A DNA stretch of 64,000 nt from VXNF01 sp964291305 (GTDB lineage: Bacteria; Actinomycetota; Acidimicrobiia; Acidimicrobiales; CATQHL01): contig OZ219783.1 in assembly GCA_964291305.2 (NCBI GenBank), forward strand, positions 1,488,001 through 1,552,000, written 5' to 3'. Positions within the stretch are counted from its first letter, which is position 1. Every line of letters begins with the position of its first letter. This document shows, in pieces, positions 8,771 to 17,729 of the stretch. A model generated the notes under the pieces. That model worked only from the letters and a program-made list of their open reading frames with translations. It searched no databases and was not told the origin of the DNA. The translations under genes were made by a program, and so were the position numbers.

Positions 8771-9625
8771 TTAGGTGCAGTAGCGCTCTACCGCGCCTGG
8801 GCGATCCTGCCAGTTGGGATCAACCGCCACGTGCAATTCTAGGTAGGCCCCCGGTGGCAACTGCTTACGTACCTCCGTTCCAACCCGCTTCAGCACTGAA
8901 CCGTTATGGCCAATCACGATGCGGCGCTGTGAGGCCCGCTCCACCAAGATCTCACAGCGGATCCGAGGCCAATCCCACTCGGTGACACGAGTTGCAATCG
9001 CATACGGCAACTCGTCCCGGACGATCGCTAGGAGTTGCTCACGCACCAACTCCGCAACGGCCACTTCGTCGTCGATGGCACTCACCATGCCCGCGGGGTA
9101 ATAGGGCGGACCCACCGGCATAAGCTCCAGCAGGTGCGCTACAAATTCCTCGATCCCCTCGCCGGTGCGCGCCGAGAGCGGGAAGTACGCCGCCGCCGGC
9201 ACCGCGGCCACGCTCGCCAGTTGCTCCAGGACCTTGGCTGGGGTGGCGGCGTCGATTTTGTTGACTACGACCACGCCATCGGTGGGAAGCTTGGCGGCCA
9301 CGAACCGGTCACCGGGGCCGAACGGGGCGGTTGCGTCGACGACCAGGCAGGCCAAGTCCACCTCGCTGAGCGCTTCAGTGGCGGTGGCATTCAGTCGAGC
9401 CCCTAGATGTGTACGCGGCTTGCCAATGCCAGGGGTGTCCACAAACACAACCTGGACACCGGAGCGATGCAAGACACCTTGAACGGCGCGCCGCGTGGTC
9501 TGCGGTTTGTCGCTAACGATGGAGACCTTTGCGCCACATAGCCGGTTCAGCAGCGTCGACTTGCCCACATTCGGTCGTCCGACCAAGGTCACGAAACCCG
9601 ATCGCAGCTCGCCCTCAGGACTCAC
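8771..9625 (-). CDS. era: GTPase Era
   Basis: Era is a GTPase that assists 16S rRNA 3'-end maturation and 30S assembly. The 284-aa protein from GTG 9625 has G1 GRPNVGKS (16-23), G3 DTPG (62-65), G4 NKID (121-124), G5 SAR, and a C-terminal KH domain with RIVIGHNGSVLKRVG. GTG 9625 follows the CorC-like stop by 19 bases. The frame continues upstream inside that gene without family similarity, so the shorter start is preferred. It is in the same minus-strand series as ybeY and phoH, which also act in rRNA processing or stress. Confidence 0.95.
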   Translation of the reverse strand: MSPEGELRSGFVTLVGRPNVGKSTLLNRLCGAKVSIVSDKPQTTRRAVQGVLHRSGVQVVFVDTPGIGKPRTHLGARLNATATEALSEVDLACLVVDATAPFGPGDRFVAAKLPTDGVVVVNKIDAATPAKVLEQLASVAAVPAAAYFPLSARTGEGIEEFVAHLLELMPVGPPYYPAGMVSAIDDEVAVAELVREQLLAIVRDELPYAIATRVTEWDWPRIRCEILVERASQRRIVIGHNGSVLKRVGTEVRKQLPPGAYLELHVAVDPNWQDRPGAVERYCT

Positions 9626-9644
9626 GCGGTCACCGAAGCCGGAA

Positions 9645-10898
9645 TCACGCCGGCTTCTCGTCACCGATTGTGCTGACCGTGACGCGGGCGATGCGCCTCC
9701 GGTGGACACGCTCCACGAAGAAACGATGTCCACACACATCCAGACTCTCGCCCTCGTCGGGAACTCGACCCAGCATGGTGAAGATCAAACCTCCCACCGT
9801 GTTCCAACGCCCCGACGGCAACTCCGACTCCAGAACCTCTGACAGTGTGCTTAGAGGCACACGGCCGCTAACCCGATAAGCCTCATCGCTGACTTGCTCA
9901 ACTAGGGCCTGTTCTACATCGAACTCGTCGGTGATCTCCCCTACCATTTCCTCGAGCAGATCTTCCAACGTCACCAGGCCAGCAGTCCCGCCGAACTCGT
10001 CGATCACTATGACGAGGTGGGAACGCCCGCTCTGCATTTCCCGCAACAACTCGGCGGTCCGTTTGGTATCTGGTACGAACCCGATATCGCGCATCACGTC
10101 GCCGACCAGCCGGTCGTCACCGTGGGCACGGACAATGGCGATTAGGTCTCTCACATGCGCCAGACCCACGATGTCGTCGATTCCCTCGCCGTAGACCGGG
10201 ATGCGGGTCAAGCCGTTGAACAGTGCTACCTCCAGCGCCTCGGCAACGCTTACGGTGTGAGTAATCGCCACCATGTCGGTGCGGGGCACCATGACCTCGC
10301 GAGCAATGGTGTCACCGAAGGAGATCACAGATTCGATTAGCCGGTGCTCTTGGAGTTCGATGCTCTCGTCGGCCGCCGCTTGCTCGGCGACTGCTAGTAG
10401 CTCCTCCTCCGAGACCGCTTCAAGCTCAGTCCGATCGTTCTGGCCGAGCAACGCTGGCCGCTGGGAGAGTTCGGTTAGCAACCGCAGCGGTGTAAACGCC
10501 ACCAAGACTCGCAGGAACGGAGCGACCAGCCGGGCAACCCGTTCGGGCCGCCGCATGGCCAGTAGCTTCGCCCAGACGCCCGTGGCTAGGTAAAGCACTA
10601 CCAGTTCGATCACAAAAGCAATCCCCAAGGCTCCGGCGCCCCAGCGTCGCTCCGCCAGGAAAGCCACGAGGGTTGCAACACCTAGGTGGCAAGCCAGAAC
10701 CAACCCCAGCACTAATCCCAGAATTTGCCGGCGGCGCTCGAGTAACCAGCTCAGTGGGCTGGCCTCGGTTGATTCCTCTTCGATCAGCACCCTGGCCTGG
10801 CTCTGACGCAGTCGCGTGAGGCTGGTCTCAGCAGCCGACAGCACAACTGCGCAGATGCTCAAAACCACGACCGCCGCAATAGCAAGTGCCTCCGGCAC
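9645..10898 (-). CDS. CorC/HlyC-type hemolysin-family membrane protein with CBS pair
   Basis: This is a 417-aa membrane protein. It has a DUF21/CNNM transmembrane region at residues 1-150 with about four hydrophobic segments, two CBS domains (roughly 200-325), and a CorC_HlyC domain at the C-terminus. Relatives are linked to Mg/Co efflux or Mg homeostasis, so an ion-transport role is family knowledge, not shown here. GTG 10898 starts three bases after the ybeY stop, with AAGGACGGG upstream. The ybeY-corC-era order is conserved in Actinobacteria. Confidence 0.92.
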   Translation of the reverse strand: MPEALAIAAVVVLSICAVVLSAAETSLTRLRQSQARVLIEEESTEASPLSWLLERRRQILGLVLGLVLACHLGVATLVAFLAERRWGAGALGIAFVIELVVLYLATGVWAKLLAMRRPERVARLVAPFLRVLVAFTPLRLLTELSQRPALLGQNDRTELEAVSEEELLAVAEQAAADESIELQEHRLIESVISFGDTIAREVMVPRTDMVAITHTVSVAEALEVALFNGLTRIPVYGEGIDDIVGLAHVRDLIAIVRAHGDDRLVGDVMRDIGFVPDTKRTAELLREMQSGRSHLVIVIDEFGGTAGLVTLEDLLEEMVGEITDEFDVEQALVEQVSDEAYRVSGRVPLSTLSEVLESELPSGRWNTVGGLIFTMLGRVPDEGESLDVCGHRFFVERVHRRRIARVTVSTIGDEKPA

Positions 10899-10901
10899 GG
10901 C

Positions 10902-11501
10902 TCAACCCGTCCTTCCGGACCCCTGAGGCTGCGGCACGCTGACGTGAGCCTGCTCAGAACGATAATGGCAAGCCAGTATCGCCCGGGTTCGGCGCTTCAT
11001 CTTGAGCGACTCCAAGGGTCCTGCATGATCGTGCCCTAGCAGATGCAGCACGCCATGCACAATGAGCAGCGCCAGCTCGTCGGCGAGCCTATGACCCTGC
11101 TCGCTGGCCTGGCGAGCCGCCACCACCGGGCACACCACCACATCACCCATGAGCAAGGGCGGGACCTGCTCTTCAATACCCCGCCGCGCTGGGCGCGCAC
11201 TCTTATCCAGCGGAAACGCCAGAACGTCGGTTGAGTGGTCGCTCTGCAACCATTTAGCAGCTAACTCAGCCATCGCCGCCTCGTTCACAAAAATCAGTCC
11301 TAACTCGGCGGCGCGCCTAACACCTTCGCTAGAGACCGCCGAGGCCGCCAGCAGACCCCAGCGCTTCAGGTCCAGCGGCTCGTGGCCCGAAACTTCAGAG
11401 CCCTCGTCGAACTCTCGCTCATCGCTCACCGTCACCGTCACAAGCCCGAGCGTTACCCGTCTGTGGTGTTTGGGGTCGGAGCTTTGGTCGCCGCGTGGCA
11501 T
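10902..11501 (-). CDS. ybeY: Endoribonuclease YbeY (rRNA maturation factor)
   Basis: YbeY is a metal-dependent endoribonuclease for 16S rRNA 3' processing and ribosome quality control. The zinc motif HGVLHLLGHDH lies at about residues 149-159 of the 199-aa product from ATG 11501, and STDVLAFP precedes it as in the family. The start is uncertain: the frame is open to 11615, overlapping phoH, and GTG 11441 would give a core-length protein. The C-terminal 30 residues are a low-conservation Gln/Pro/Ser tail. Confidence 0.9.
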   Translation of the reverse strand: MPRGDQSSDPKHHRRVTLGLVTVTVSDEREFDEGSEVSGHEPLDLKRWGLLAASAVSSEGVRRAAELGLIFVNEAAMAELAAKWLQSDHSTDVLAFPLDKSARPARRGIEEQVPPLLMGDVVVCPVVAARQASEQGHRLADELALLIVHGVLHLLGHDHAGPLESLKMKRRTRAILACHYRSEQAHVSVPQPQGSGRTG

Positions 11502-11559
11502 ATTCCCAGCTAACTGAGCAGCACTCGGGCCAGAGGAGAGTCCTCGGCGCTGTCCTCGT

Positions 11560-12558
11560 TCACACTTGCCGGATCCGCGTTGGCTCGCCACCCGCCTCGC
11601 TGCTGGCTTTTTCATAGGCGTTCACGATGTCGGTCACGATGGGGTGCCGAACAACGTCACGGCTACTCAGGTGAACGAAGCGCACGCCCTCGATGTCCGA
11701 GAGCAGCCGCTCCAGGCCGTCCAGCCCGCTGCGACCACCAGCCACGTCTACCTGGGTCACGTCACCGGTGATGACGGCCCGCGAGCCAAATCCAATCCGG
11801 GTGAGGAACATTTTCATCTGTTCGGGTGTGGTGTTTTGCGCCTCGTCAAGAATGATGAAGCTGCGATTCAGGGTTCTACCCCGCATAAACGCCAGCGGTG
11901 CTACCTCCACAACCTCCTGCTCCAGCAGCCGTTGCATTCCCTGCAAATCCAGTATGTCGGCCAGCGCGTCGTAGAGCGGTCGGAGGTAAGGATCCACCTT
12001 GGCAGCCACGTCGCCGGGCAAGAAGCCCAATCGCTCGCCTGCCTCCACGGCTGGACGAGTCAGGATGATCCGCTCTACCTCACGCGCCTGCAGGGCGGCG
12101 ACCCCCGCGGCGACAGCCAACCAACTCTTACCCGTGCCCGCGGGTCCTATCGCAAAGGTCACCGTGGCTGAGCGGATGGCGTCCACGTACCTCTTCTGCC
12201 CCCGCGAGCGAGGTCGCACCGCTACACCGCGCGCATGACGAAACACCTCGTCGTTGAGCACCTCGCTGGCACTCTCGTCGGCGGCTACCAGATCGATGAC
12301 GTGTACTACCGCCCGAGAATCCACGGCATGGCCCTGGCGAATCAGCGTGATCAACTCCTCAAAGACTCGCGCGACCCGGTCCGCGTCGCTGCCGGCGAGA
12401 CTCACCTCGTTGCCGCGTACGTGGATGCTGGTCTGCGGGAACGCCGCCTCCAGCAACTTTAGGTGACGGTCAGCAGGCCCTAGAAGGGTGGGCAGCAGGT
12501 GATTGCCGGGGATCGTGACCCGGGACCGGGCCACAGCCTGCTCAGCCTCGAGCGCCAA
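11560..12558 (-). CDS. phoH: PhoH family ATPase
   Basis: This is a cytosolic PhoH-like NTPase/RNA helicase-type protein of 332 aa. It has an N-terminal KH-like segment, Walker A GPAGTGKS at 138-145, the downstream LTRPAVEAGERLGFLPGD signature, and Walker B FIILDEAQN with TPEQMKMFLTRIG after it. In bacteria it is regularly next to ybeY, and the pair is thought to act on RNA. The start is TTG 12558, or alternatively GTG 12519; neither has a strong ribosome site. Confidence 0.94.
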   Translation of the reverse strand: MALEAEQAVARSRVTIPGNHLLPTLLGPADRHLKLLEAAFPQTSIHVRGNEVSLAGSDADRVARVFEELITLIRQGHAVDSRAVVHVIDLVAADESASEVLNDEVFRHARGVAVRPRSRGQKRYVDAIRSATVTFAIGPAGTGKSWLAVAAGVAALQAREVERIILTRPAVEAGERLGFLPGDVAAKVDPYLRPLYDALADILDLQGMQRLLEQEVVEVAPLAFMRGRTLNRSFIILDEAQNTTPEQMKMFLTRIGFGSRAVITGDVTQVDVAGGRSGLDGLERLLSDIEGVRFVHLSSRDVVRHPIVTDIVNAYEKASSEAGGEPTRIRQV

Positions 12559-12647
12559 AGGAGAAGAATCGGACTAATCCGGCTCTCGCCGGCAGTCCAG
12601 GGTAGGTGACGATCGGGGTGCCGCCCGTCAGGAAGTTTGGCACGCCA

Positions 12648-12914
12648 CTAGCGTTCCGCTGAAAGATCTTCCTCGCTCCCGTCGGACGGATACGCCGGAA
12701 TCGGGTCGGGATACAAGTGCTTCAGCGTGCCGGGCTCGACACGCGACCGCTCGATGAAAGCATCCACATCACTGGCCTTGAACCGAAAGACCCGCCCGAA
12801 GCGATACGCCGGAAGATGACCGATGTCCACGAACCGGTAGATTGTCCTGGTAGTAAGGCCAAGACGCCTCGCAGTATCCTCTGTGCTAAGCCAACCGAAA
12901 TCTGGATCAGCCAC
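12648..12914 (-). CDS. Small helix-turn-helix protein (BldC / excisionase-like MerR-fold)
   Basis: The 88-aa product consists almost entirely of one winged HTH: WLSTEDTARRLGLTTRTIYRFVDIGHLPAYRFGRVFRF, the pattern of the excisionase/BldC DNA-binding family. GTG 12914 is chosen because AGGA lies eight bases upstream. A GTG 15 bases earlier has no such site. It ends with an acidic, Pro/Ser-rich tail. BldC is a developmental regulator in Streptomyces, but this protein could equally be an unrelated small regulator; no phage or integrase gene is nearby. It stands alone upstream of phoH. Confidence 0.82.
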   Translation of the reverse strand: MADPDFGWLSTEDTARRLGLTTRTIYRFVDIGHLPAYRFGRVFRFKASDVDAFIERSRVEPGTLKHLYPDPIPAYPSDGSEEDLSAER

Positions 12915-13048
12915 GTTCGTAGTCCTCACTTTGTTCCATCTTTCTCAGCGGTGCTGGTGCGTTGAACATGTATCTAGGGCCAAAGGCTCGAACCGTATTG
13001 TAGCAAGCAGCCCGTAATCGTAGAGGTAGCAACCCCCTAGATAATCAC

Positions 13049-14056
13049 CTAGTTACGTGACGTTTGCATGCCTTCTGGCAGCACGACATCGAGCACAATC
13101 TTGCCGAAGTTCGTGTTGGATTGCATGTAGGCGTGCGCTTTTGCCACCTCCTGGATCGAATAGTAGCGATCGATCACCGCCCGCAGCTTCCCCGACTCGA
13201 ATAGTGGCAGGACCTCAGCGGCGAATCGTTGGCTGAGGGCCATTTTCTCTTCCGGCGGGCGGGATCGCAGCACGGTACCAACAAGGGATGCGCGCTTTGC
13301 CATGAGTCGGCGGAGCGGGATCGTTCCCTCGCCCGCGCCTAGCAGCCCAACCTGCACGATTGAGCCGCAGGTGGCCAGCGCCGAAAGGTTGCGAGGGAGG
13401 TTCTCGCCACCCACGATGTCAACGACTACATCAGCGCCCCTCCCGGCGGTCAGGTCTCCGACGGCCTCAACGAAGTCTTCACTGCGGTAATCGATCGCCA
13501 GATCAGCCCCGAGTTCTCGGCAACTCGCCAGCTTTGCCGCCGAGGCGGTCGCTGCTACCCGGGCGCCCAGTGCCTTAGCGATCTGGATGGCGGCGGTTCC
13601 CACCCCCGAGCCACCCCCGTGCACCAGGGCAACTCGACCCGACGTTAGACCGCCCTGGCACACTAGCGCGTCCCAGGCGGTGATCCAGACTTCGGGAATG
13701 GCGGCCGCCTGGCGTAGCGCTATTCCCGCCGGTGGTCGAAGGGCCATGCGCTCGTGCGTAACCAGTTGCTCCGCGTAGGCGCCGCCGTTGGTAAGACCCA
13801 TCACGGCGTCTCCGGGAGTCAGACTTTCTACCCGAGAGCCGATCGCGGCGACCCGCCCAGCGTACTCGAGCCCGAGAATCTCCACATCAGTCTCAGGTCC
13901 CGGATATCGGCCCATGCGTTGGAGCAGATCAGCCCGATTCAGCGCAGTGGCAGCTACCTCTACGAGAACCTCCTGGGGCCCCGGAACAGGCGCCTCTACC
14001 TCTGACAGCCGGAGTACCTCGGGACCGCCGTAGCCGTCTAAAACAACCGCGCGCAC
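13049..14056 (-). CDS. NAD(P)H:quinone oxidoreductase, zinc-independent medium-chain type
   Basis: This 335-aa MDR-family protein has an N-terminal GroES-like domain (ALNRADLLQRMGRYPGP) and a Rossmann domain with the VHGGGSGVGTAAIQ nucleotide motif (about residues 144-157). Structural and catalytic zinc cysteines are absent, placing it with TP53I3/QOR-like quinone reductases. Such enzymes reduce quinones or enones with NADPH; the real substrate is unknown. GTG 14056 follows TAGGCT by seven bases, so translation is probably leaderless. The gene is monocistronic. Confidence 0.88.
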   Translation of the reverse strand: MRAVVLDGYGGPEVLRLSEVEAPVPGPQEVLVEVAATALNRADLLQRMGRYPGPETDVEILGLEYAGRVAAIGSRVESLTPGDAVMGLTNGGAYAEQLVTHERMALRPPAGIALRQAAAIPEVWITAWDALVCQGGLTSGRVALVHGGGSGVGTAAIQIAKALGARVAATASAAKLASCRELGADLAIDYRSEDFVEAVGDLTAGRGADVVVDIVGGENLPRNLSALATCGSIVQVGLLGAGEGTIPLRRLMAKRASLVGTVLRSRPPEEKMALSQRFAAEVLPLFESGKLRAVIDRYYSIQEVAKAHAYMQSNTNFGKIVLDVVLPEGMQTSRN

Positions 14057-14063
14057 CTATCGG

Positions 14064-14069
14064 AGCCTA
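14064..14069 (-). promoter_or_regulatory. -10 box of a leaderless promoter (quinone oxidoreductase)
   Basis: TAGGCT ends seven bases before GTG 14056, so the transcript would begin at or next to the start codon. Confidence 0.6.
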
Positions 14070-14099
14070 GCGCTGCCACCTCCGGTGAGCGATGGACAA

Positions 14100-14915
14100 T
14101 CACCCGGGCTCTTGGACCTGCCGAAATGGTCGAAGCCCTCCTCGGAGCACGTCACGACCCATACGCAAAGCGATGACGATAAGCAGACCCGCAAACAGTC
14201 CCGTGGAAACCTCCGGAGCAATCACGCCCGCCAGCAGGCCACCCCCAAACGCCGAGAGTACTCCTCCCGCTCCTGTGGTAAGCCCAGCTCGGAGATCAAT
14301 GTTGTCGTTTCGTAAGTTGCGCAGTGTCCCCAAAATGGCGGTCGGGAGAACTACCAGCAGTGACGTACCCTTAGCTGTCACATTGCCCACTTCGAAGAGC
14401 AGCACCAGCGCGGGCACCACAATTATCCCGCCTCCGATACCTAATAGTCCGGCGGCAAGACCCACGAGCAAGCCACAGCCCACAAGGCCGAAAGCTATGG
14501 CCGTGGTCAAAGAGAGTTCGCCGGTCCCTTCGCTGGTGCCGGCCAGCAAGCGCCCCGCGGTTACCGCTAGCAGCACGATGAACGCCAGCTGCAGCGTGCG
14601 GATCCGGACACGGTTAAGCAGTTCTGTCCCCGCTAGCACCCCAACGCTGGAACCGGCGAAAATCAGGGCAGCTGCAACAATGTCCACCGCTGAGTTGAGC
14701 GCGTAGGCGACGATCCCGGCGGAGGCGAACACTGCAGAGGCCGCAAGTGAAGTGCCGTGCGCTATGCGCTGGGGAATACCCCCCAGGAAGATCAAACCAG
14801 GTGCGATAAGTACTCCCCCGCCAAGCCCGAAGAGGCCCGAGATGAAACCGGCTGCGACACCAACTCCAGCCAGAACCCACCACCGGCTAGCCGGTTCTTC
14901 GGTAGCTGCTTTCAC
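14100..14915 (-). CDS. TauE/SafE family membrane transporter
   Basis: This 271-aa polytopic protein has about eight hydrophobic segments and the two family repeats, each with a Gly-rich turn (GLFGLGGGVLIAPG near residue 25 and LLGIGGGIIVVPAL near 160). TauE/SafE proteins export or import small anions such as sulfite, sulfoacetate or other organosulfur compounds. GTG 14915 begins 16 bases after the iron-sulfur subunit of formate dehydrogenase, so it is probably co-transcribed. An anion-transport role linked to that enzyme is inference only. Confidence 0.88.
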   Translation of the reverse strand: MKAATEEPASRWWVLAGVGVAAGFISGLFGLGGGVLIAPGLIFLGGIPQRIAHGTSLAASAVFASAGIVAYALNSAVDIVAAALIFAGSSVGVLAGTELLNRVRIRTLQLAFIVLLAVTAGRLLAGTSEGTGELSLTTAIAFGLVGCGLLVGLAAGLLGIGGGIIVVPALVLLFEVGNVTAKGTSLLVVLPTAILGTLRNLRNDNIDLRAGLTTGAGGVLSAFGGGLLAGVIAPEVSTGLFAGLLIVIALRMGRDVLRGGLRPFRQVQEPG

Positions 14916-14931
14916 GTCGGGGGCTCGCGCT

Positions 14932-15834
14932 CTAACCGGTTGTGGCGTTTGGCCCTAGCCGGCGTTCGCCACCCCGCTTACCTGCGTACTCAAATCCGAA
15001 GCGGCCCTTGATACAGAGATGACCTTCGGTCACCTCGTGAGCTTGTGGTGAGGTAACCCTGAAAATCTCGCCATCCTGGGCGTGCAACTCCAGGTTGCAG
15101 CCGACGCCGCAGTAGGGACAGACCGTCGTGGTTACTGTTTGGGCGGAGGGGTCGAAGCGGTCTGACTCGCGCAAATCGAACTCCCGGGTGAAGATAAGCG
15201 CTCCCGTGGGGCAAACCCCAATGCAGTTGCCGCAGTAAACACAGGCCGACTGGGGCAACTCAACATCGTACTCGGTGGAGATCCGGGCAGCGAAACCCCG
15301 ACCGACCACGGAGATGGCAAACGTGTACTGCGCCTCTACTCCACAGGCGTCGACGCACTTGTAGCAGAGTACGCAACGGTCGTAGTCGCGCACGTACAAC
15401 TCGTCGTGACGCCGCACCGGTTCGGTGACGCGAGCCCGGTCAGGACCGTGGCGCTCCGGGTTTGTTCCGTACTCCTCGAGCCACCGCAGAATGTCCTCAT
15501 CGGACCGCGATAGATCCACCGAGGATGCCAGTAGCTCCAACACCATTCGGCGTGAGGTTCGCACTCTTTTGCTGTCGGTGCGGAGTTCCATTCCCTCGCT
15601 GACACGCCGTGAGCAGGCCGGCACCAGCGTGCGCGAGCCCTCCAACTCCACCACACAGACCCGGCAGGCGTTGACCGGCGTGATCGTCGGAGCCCAGCAA
15701 ATCGTCGGCACCTCTACTCCAGCCTCTCGACAGGCATCCAGGATGGTGCTGCCCTCGGGCACCGTCCGTTCGGCACCGTTAATACTCAACGCCAGCTTGC
15801 GGCGGGGAATGCCCACCGGTACCGGGGTACTCAT
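14932..15834 (-). CDS. Formate dehydrogenase alpha subunit, iron-sulfur part only (FdsA/NuoG-like N-terminus)
   Basis: The 300-aa protein equals the N-terminal third of an NAD-linked formate dehydrogenase alpha chain. It has a [2Fe-2S] domain (Cys46, Cys57, Cys60, Cys74), a ferredoxin-like pair of [4Fe-4S] sites (Cys154/157/160/164 and Cys198/201/204/208), and the [4Fe-4S] domain that normally opens the molybdopterin subunit (Cys239, Cys242, Cys246, Cys274). It then stops 26 residues after the LCIKGRFGFEY motif, where the catalytic domain should begin. That domain is encoded separately at 24708-26597. The ATG overlaps the stop of the NuoEF-like gene by four bases. The role proposed is electron transfer from the Mo centre to the flavin subunit. 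Confidence 0.88.
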   Translation of the reverse strand: MSTPVPVGIPRRKLALSINGAERTVPEGSTILDACREAGVEVPTICWAPTITPVNACRVCVVELEGSRTLVPACSRRVSEGMELRTDSKRVRTSRRMVLELLASSVDLSRSDEDILRWLEEYGTNPERHGPDRARVTEPVRRHDELYVRDYDRCVLCYKCVDACGVEAQYTFAISVVGRGFAARISTEYDVELPQSACVYCGNCIGVCPTGALIFTREFDLRESDRFDPSAQTVTTTVCPYCGVGCNLELHAQDGEIFRVTSPQAHEVTEGHLCIKGRFGFEYAGKRGGERRLGPNATTG

Positions 15835-17615
15835 CGCCGCCTCGCACTGGCAGTGCCTGCTAGCAGCCCCAGTCGTCGGGCTGAGCTGACCGCGGAGGCA
15901 GCCGTGTGACCCAGCCCACAGATTGAGGCGTCGCCCATAACCGTCTCCAGGTCATCCAGCAGCGCGTCATCGCCAGCGATCCTCGAGTGGTTGCGCAGCC
16001 GTACCACCGCCTCGTTCTGGCGAACGGTCCCGACGCGGCAAGGCACACACTGCCCACAGGACTCGTCACGGAAGAAAGCTGTGATCCGTTCCACGATGTC
16101 GCCAATGTCCACGGACTCGTCGAAAACCGTGACCGCGCCAGAGCCCAACGTCAGTCCCGCCGCCCGCACATCCTCGAACGTCAGCGGCACATCAACGGAG
16201 TCAGCGGCCACGAATACTCCCGCCGCACCACCCAGCAGCACAGCTGACGGGACCTCTGGGGCTCCAGCAAGCGCTAGAAGTTCACTAAGCCGCGTGCCAA
16301 ACGGTATTTCGAAGACCCCAGCACGCCTCACGCTTCCGGCCAGCGAGAAGAGCTTGGTTCCGAAGCTCTCGGCCGAGCCAACAGCACGAAAGGCCGCAGC
16401 GCCGGCGCTAAGGATGATCGGCACATTGTGGAGCGTCTCAACGTTGTTGACCAACGTGGGTTGTCCAAATAGTCCTACCTCGGTGGGGAAAGGCGGCTTC
16501 GACCGGGGCTCGCCGCGGTAACCCTCCAAGGAGTTGAACAGCGCCGTCTCCTCGCCGCAGATGTAGGCCCCGGCCCCTCGGCGGACTTCAATGTCGAATG
16601 CCATGCCGCTGCCGGCCACATCTAGCCCCAGCAGTCCCCGCCGGCGGGCCTGTTCGATTGCGCTCCCGATGCGATCCTCCGCGGTGGGATACTCGCCTCG
16701 GATGTACACGAATCCTTGCTCGGCGCCGACGGTAAGCCCGGCAATCGTCATCGACTCCAGCAAAGCAAAGGGGTCTCCCTCCAACAAAACTCTGTCCTTG
16801 AAGGTCCCCGGCTCAGACTCGTCCGCGTTGCACACGACGTAGCGCTCCCGGCTAGCCGAAGCGGCGACCGACCGCCACTTGACTCCGGTCGGGAAGGCCG
16901 CCCCTCCTCTGCCACGCAACCCCGAGTCGGCGATCTCGCGCAAGACCGCCTCCGGGCCCATCGCCAGCGCGCTCCTCAACGCCTCGTAGCCGCCATGTGC
17001 CCGGTACTCCTCCAGGCTGGCCGGATCGGCTACCCCAATCCGGCGGGTCAGCCAAGCGGGACCAGTAGCCACCACTCGTGGCGGCGCCTGCTGGCCAGCT
17101 TCTGCCAACAGTACTTCGGCTACGGTGCCGCTGGCCGTCCAGCGGCCCGGCTGCTCACCAGCGCGTTGTACAAACACGGCGGGAGCCCGATCGCACTGCC
17201 CGAGACAGGGACTTGAATGCACGCCGATCGCTTCCAACTCGCCCCCACCGATCTGTCCGGTGATGTCTCGGGCTCCGGGGTGAATCCGGCAGACGATGTC
17301 GTCACAAACATGTGCTGTGATGGCTGGACTGTCCGTCGTGCGCAACAGCATGTAGAAGGTGGCCACGCCGAACGCCTCGGCGCGCGGCACGTTAAGCCGT
17401 TCACAGAGTTCGGCCAGGGCCTCGGGGCTGATCCAACCCACTGTGTCTTGCAGCGCGTGCAGCGCAGGTAACAATAAGTGGCGACGGTTAGCGCCGCGCC
17501 GGGCCACCCGAGAGCCCAAGATGTCGCCCATAGTGTCAGAGCGTGCTCCAACCACCCGGTCTAATGCCTGCACCTCGGCACGGCTGGGCTCGGCGACTGG
17601 CTCTCGCGATTCCAT
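15831..17615 (-). CDS. NADH-oxidising module of formate dehydrogenase: NuoE-NuoF fusion (FdsG-FdsB type)
   Basis: One 594-aa chain joins a NuoE-like [2Fe-2S] thioredoxin-fold domain (Cys104, Cys109, Cys137, Cys141) to a NuoF-like flavoprotein. The latter has the FMN/NADH motif RGRGGAAFPTGVKW at 234-247, the GEETALFNSLEG segment, and a C-terminal [4Fe-4S] site (Cys520, Cys523, Cys526, Cys566). With the downstream iron-sulfur protein it forms the NAD-reducing half of a soluble formate dehydrogenase. A complex I origin is unlikely, because the other nuo genes are absent and an FDH catalytic subunit is nearby. The start ATG 17615 lies seven bases after TAGGCT (leaderless). Confidence 0.9.
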   Translation of the reverse strand: MESREPVAEPSRAEVQALDRVVGARSDTMGDILGSRVARRGANRRHLLLPALHALQDTVGWISPEALAELCERLNVPRAEAFGVATFYMLLRTTDSPAITAHVCDDIVCRIHPGARDITGQIGGGELEAIGVHSSPCLGQCDRAPAVFVQRAGEQPGRWTASGTVAEVLLAEAGQQAPPRVVATGPAWLTRRIGVADPASLEEYRAHGGYEALRSALAMGPEAVLREIADSGLRGRGGAAFPTGVKWRSVAASASRERYVVCNADESEPGTFKDRVLLEGDPFALLESMTIAGLTVGAEQGFVYIRGEYPTAEDRIGSAIEQARRRGLLGLDVAGSGMAFDIEVRRGAGAYICGEETALFNSLEGYRGEPRSKPPFPTEVGLFGQPTLVNNVETLHNVPIILSAGAAAFRAVGSAESFGTKLFSLAGSVRRAGVFEIPFGTRLSELLALAGAPEVPSAVLLGGAAGVFVAADSVDVPLTFEDVRAAGLTLGSGAVTVFDESVDIGDIVERITAFFRDESCGQCVPCRVGTVRQNEAVVRLRNHSRIAGDDALLDDLETVMGDASICGLGHTAASAVSSARRLGLLAGTASARRR

Positions 17616-17622
17616 CGTGGCA

Positions 17623-17628
17623 AGCCTA
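17623..17628 (-). promoter_or_regulatory. -10 box of a leaderless promoter (formate dehydrogenase operon)
   Basis: TAGGCT is followed by seven bases and ATG 17615. It would drive the NuoEF-like, iron-sulfur and TauE genes. Confidence 0.62.
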
Positions 17629-17729
17629 GAAGTGCCCTTCAGCGCCTTAATGTCGCCCCGCCTAGGCGAGGGCGCGAGCTGCGGCCGGGCACTGATAGAG
17701 GCCTACAACGAAGCGGACTGAGACTAAGT

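Noticed and set aside
12648..12914. Phage or plasmid excisionase
   Set aside because: No integrase, attachment repeat or phage gene is nearby, and the base composition matches the chromosome; a BldC-like chromosomal regulator is more likely.
15831..17615. NuoE-NuoF of respiratory complex I
   Set aside because: No other nuo genes are adjacent. The next gene is a formate dehydrogenase type iron-sulfur subunit with the CPYCGVGC molybdoenzyme motif.
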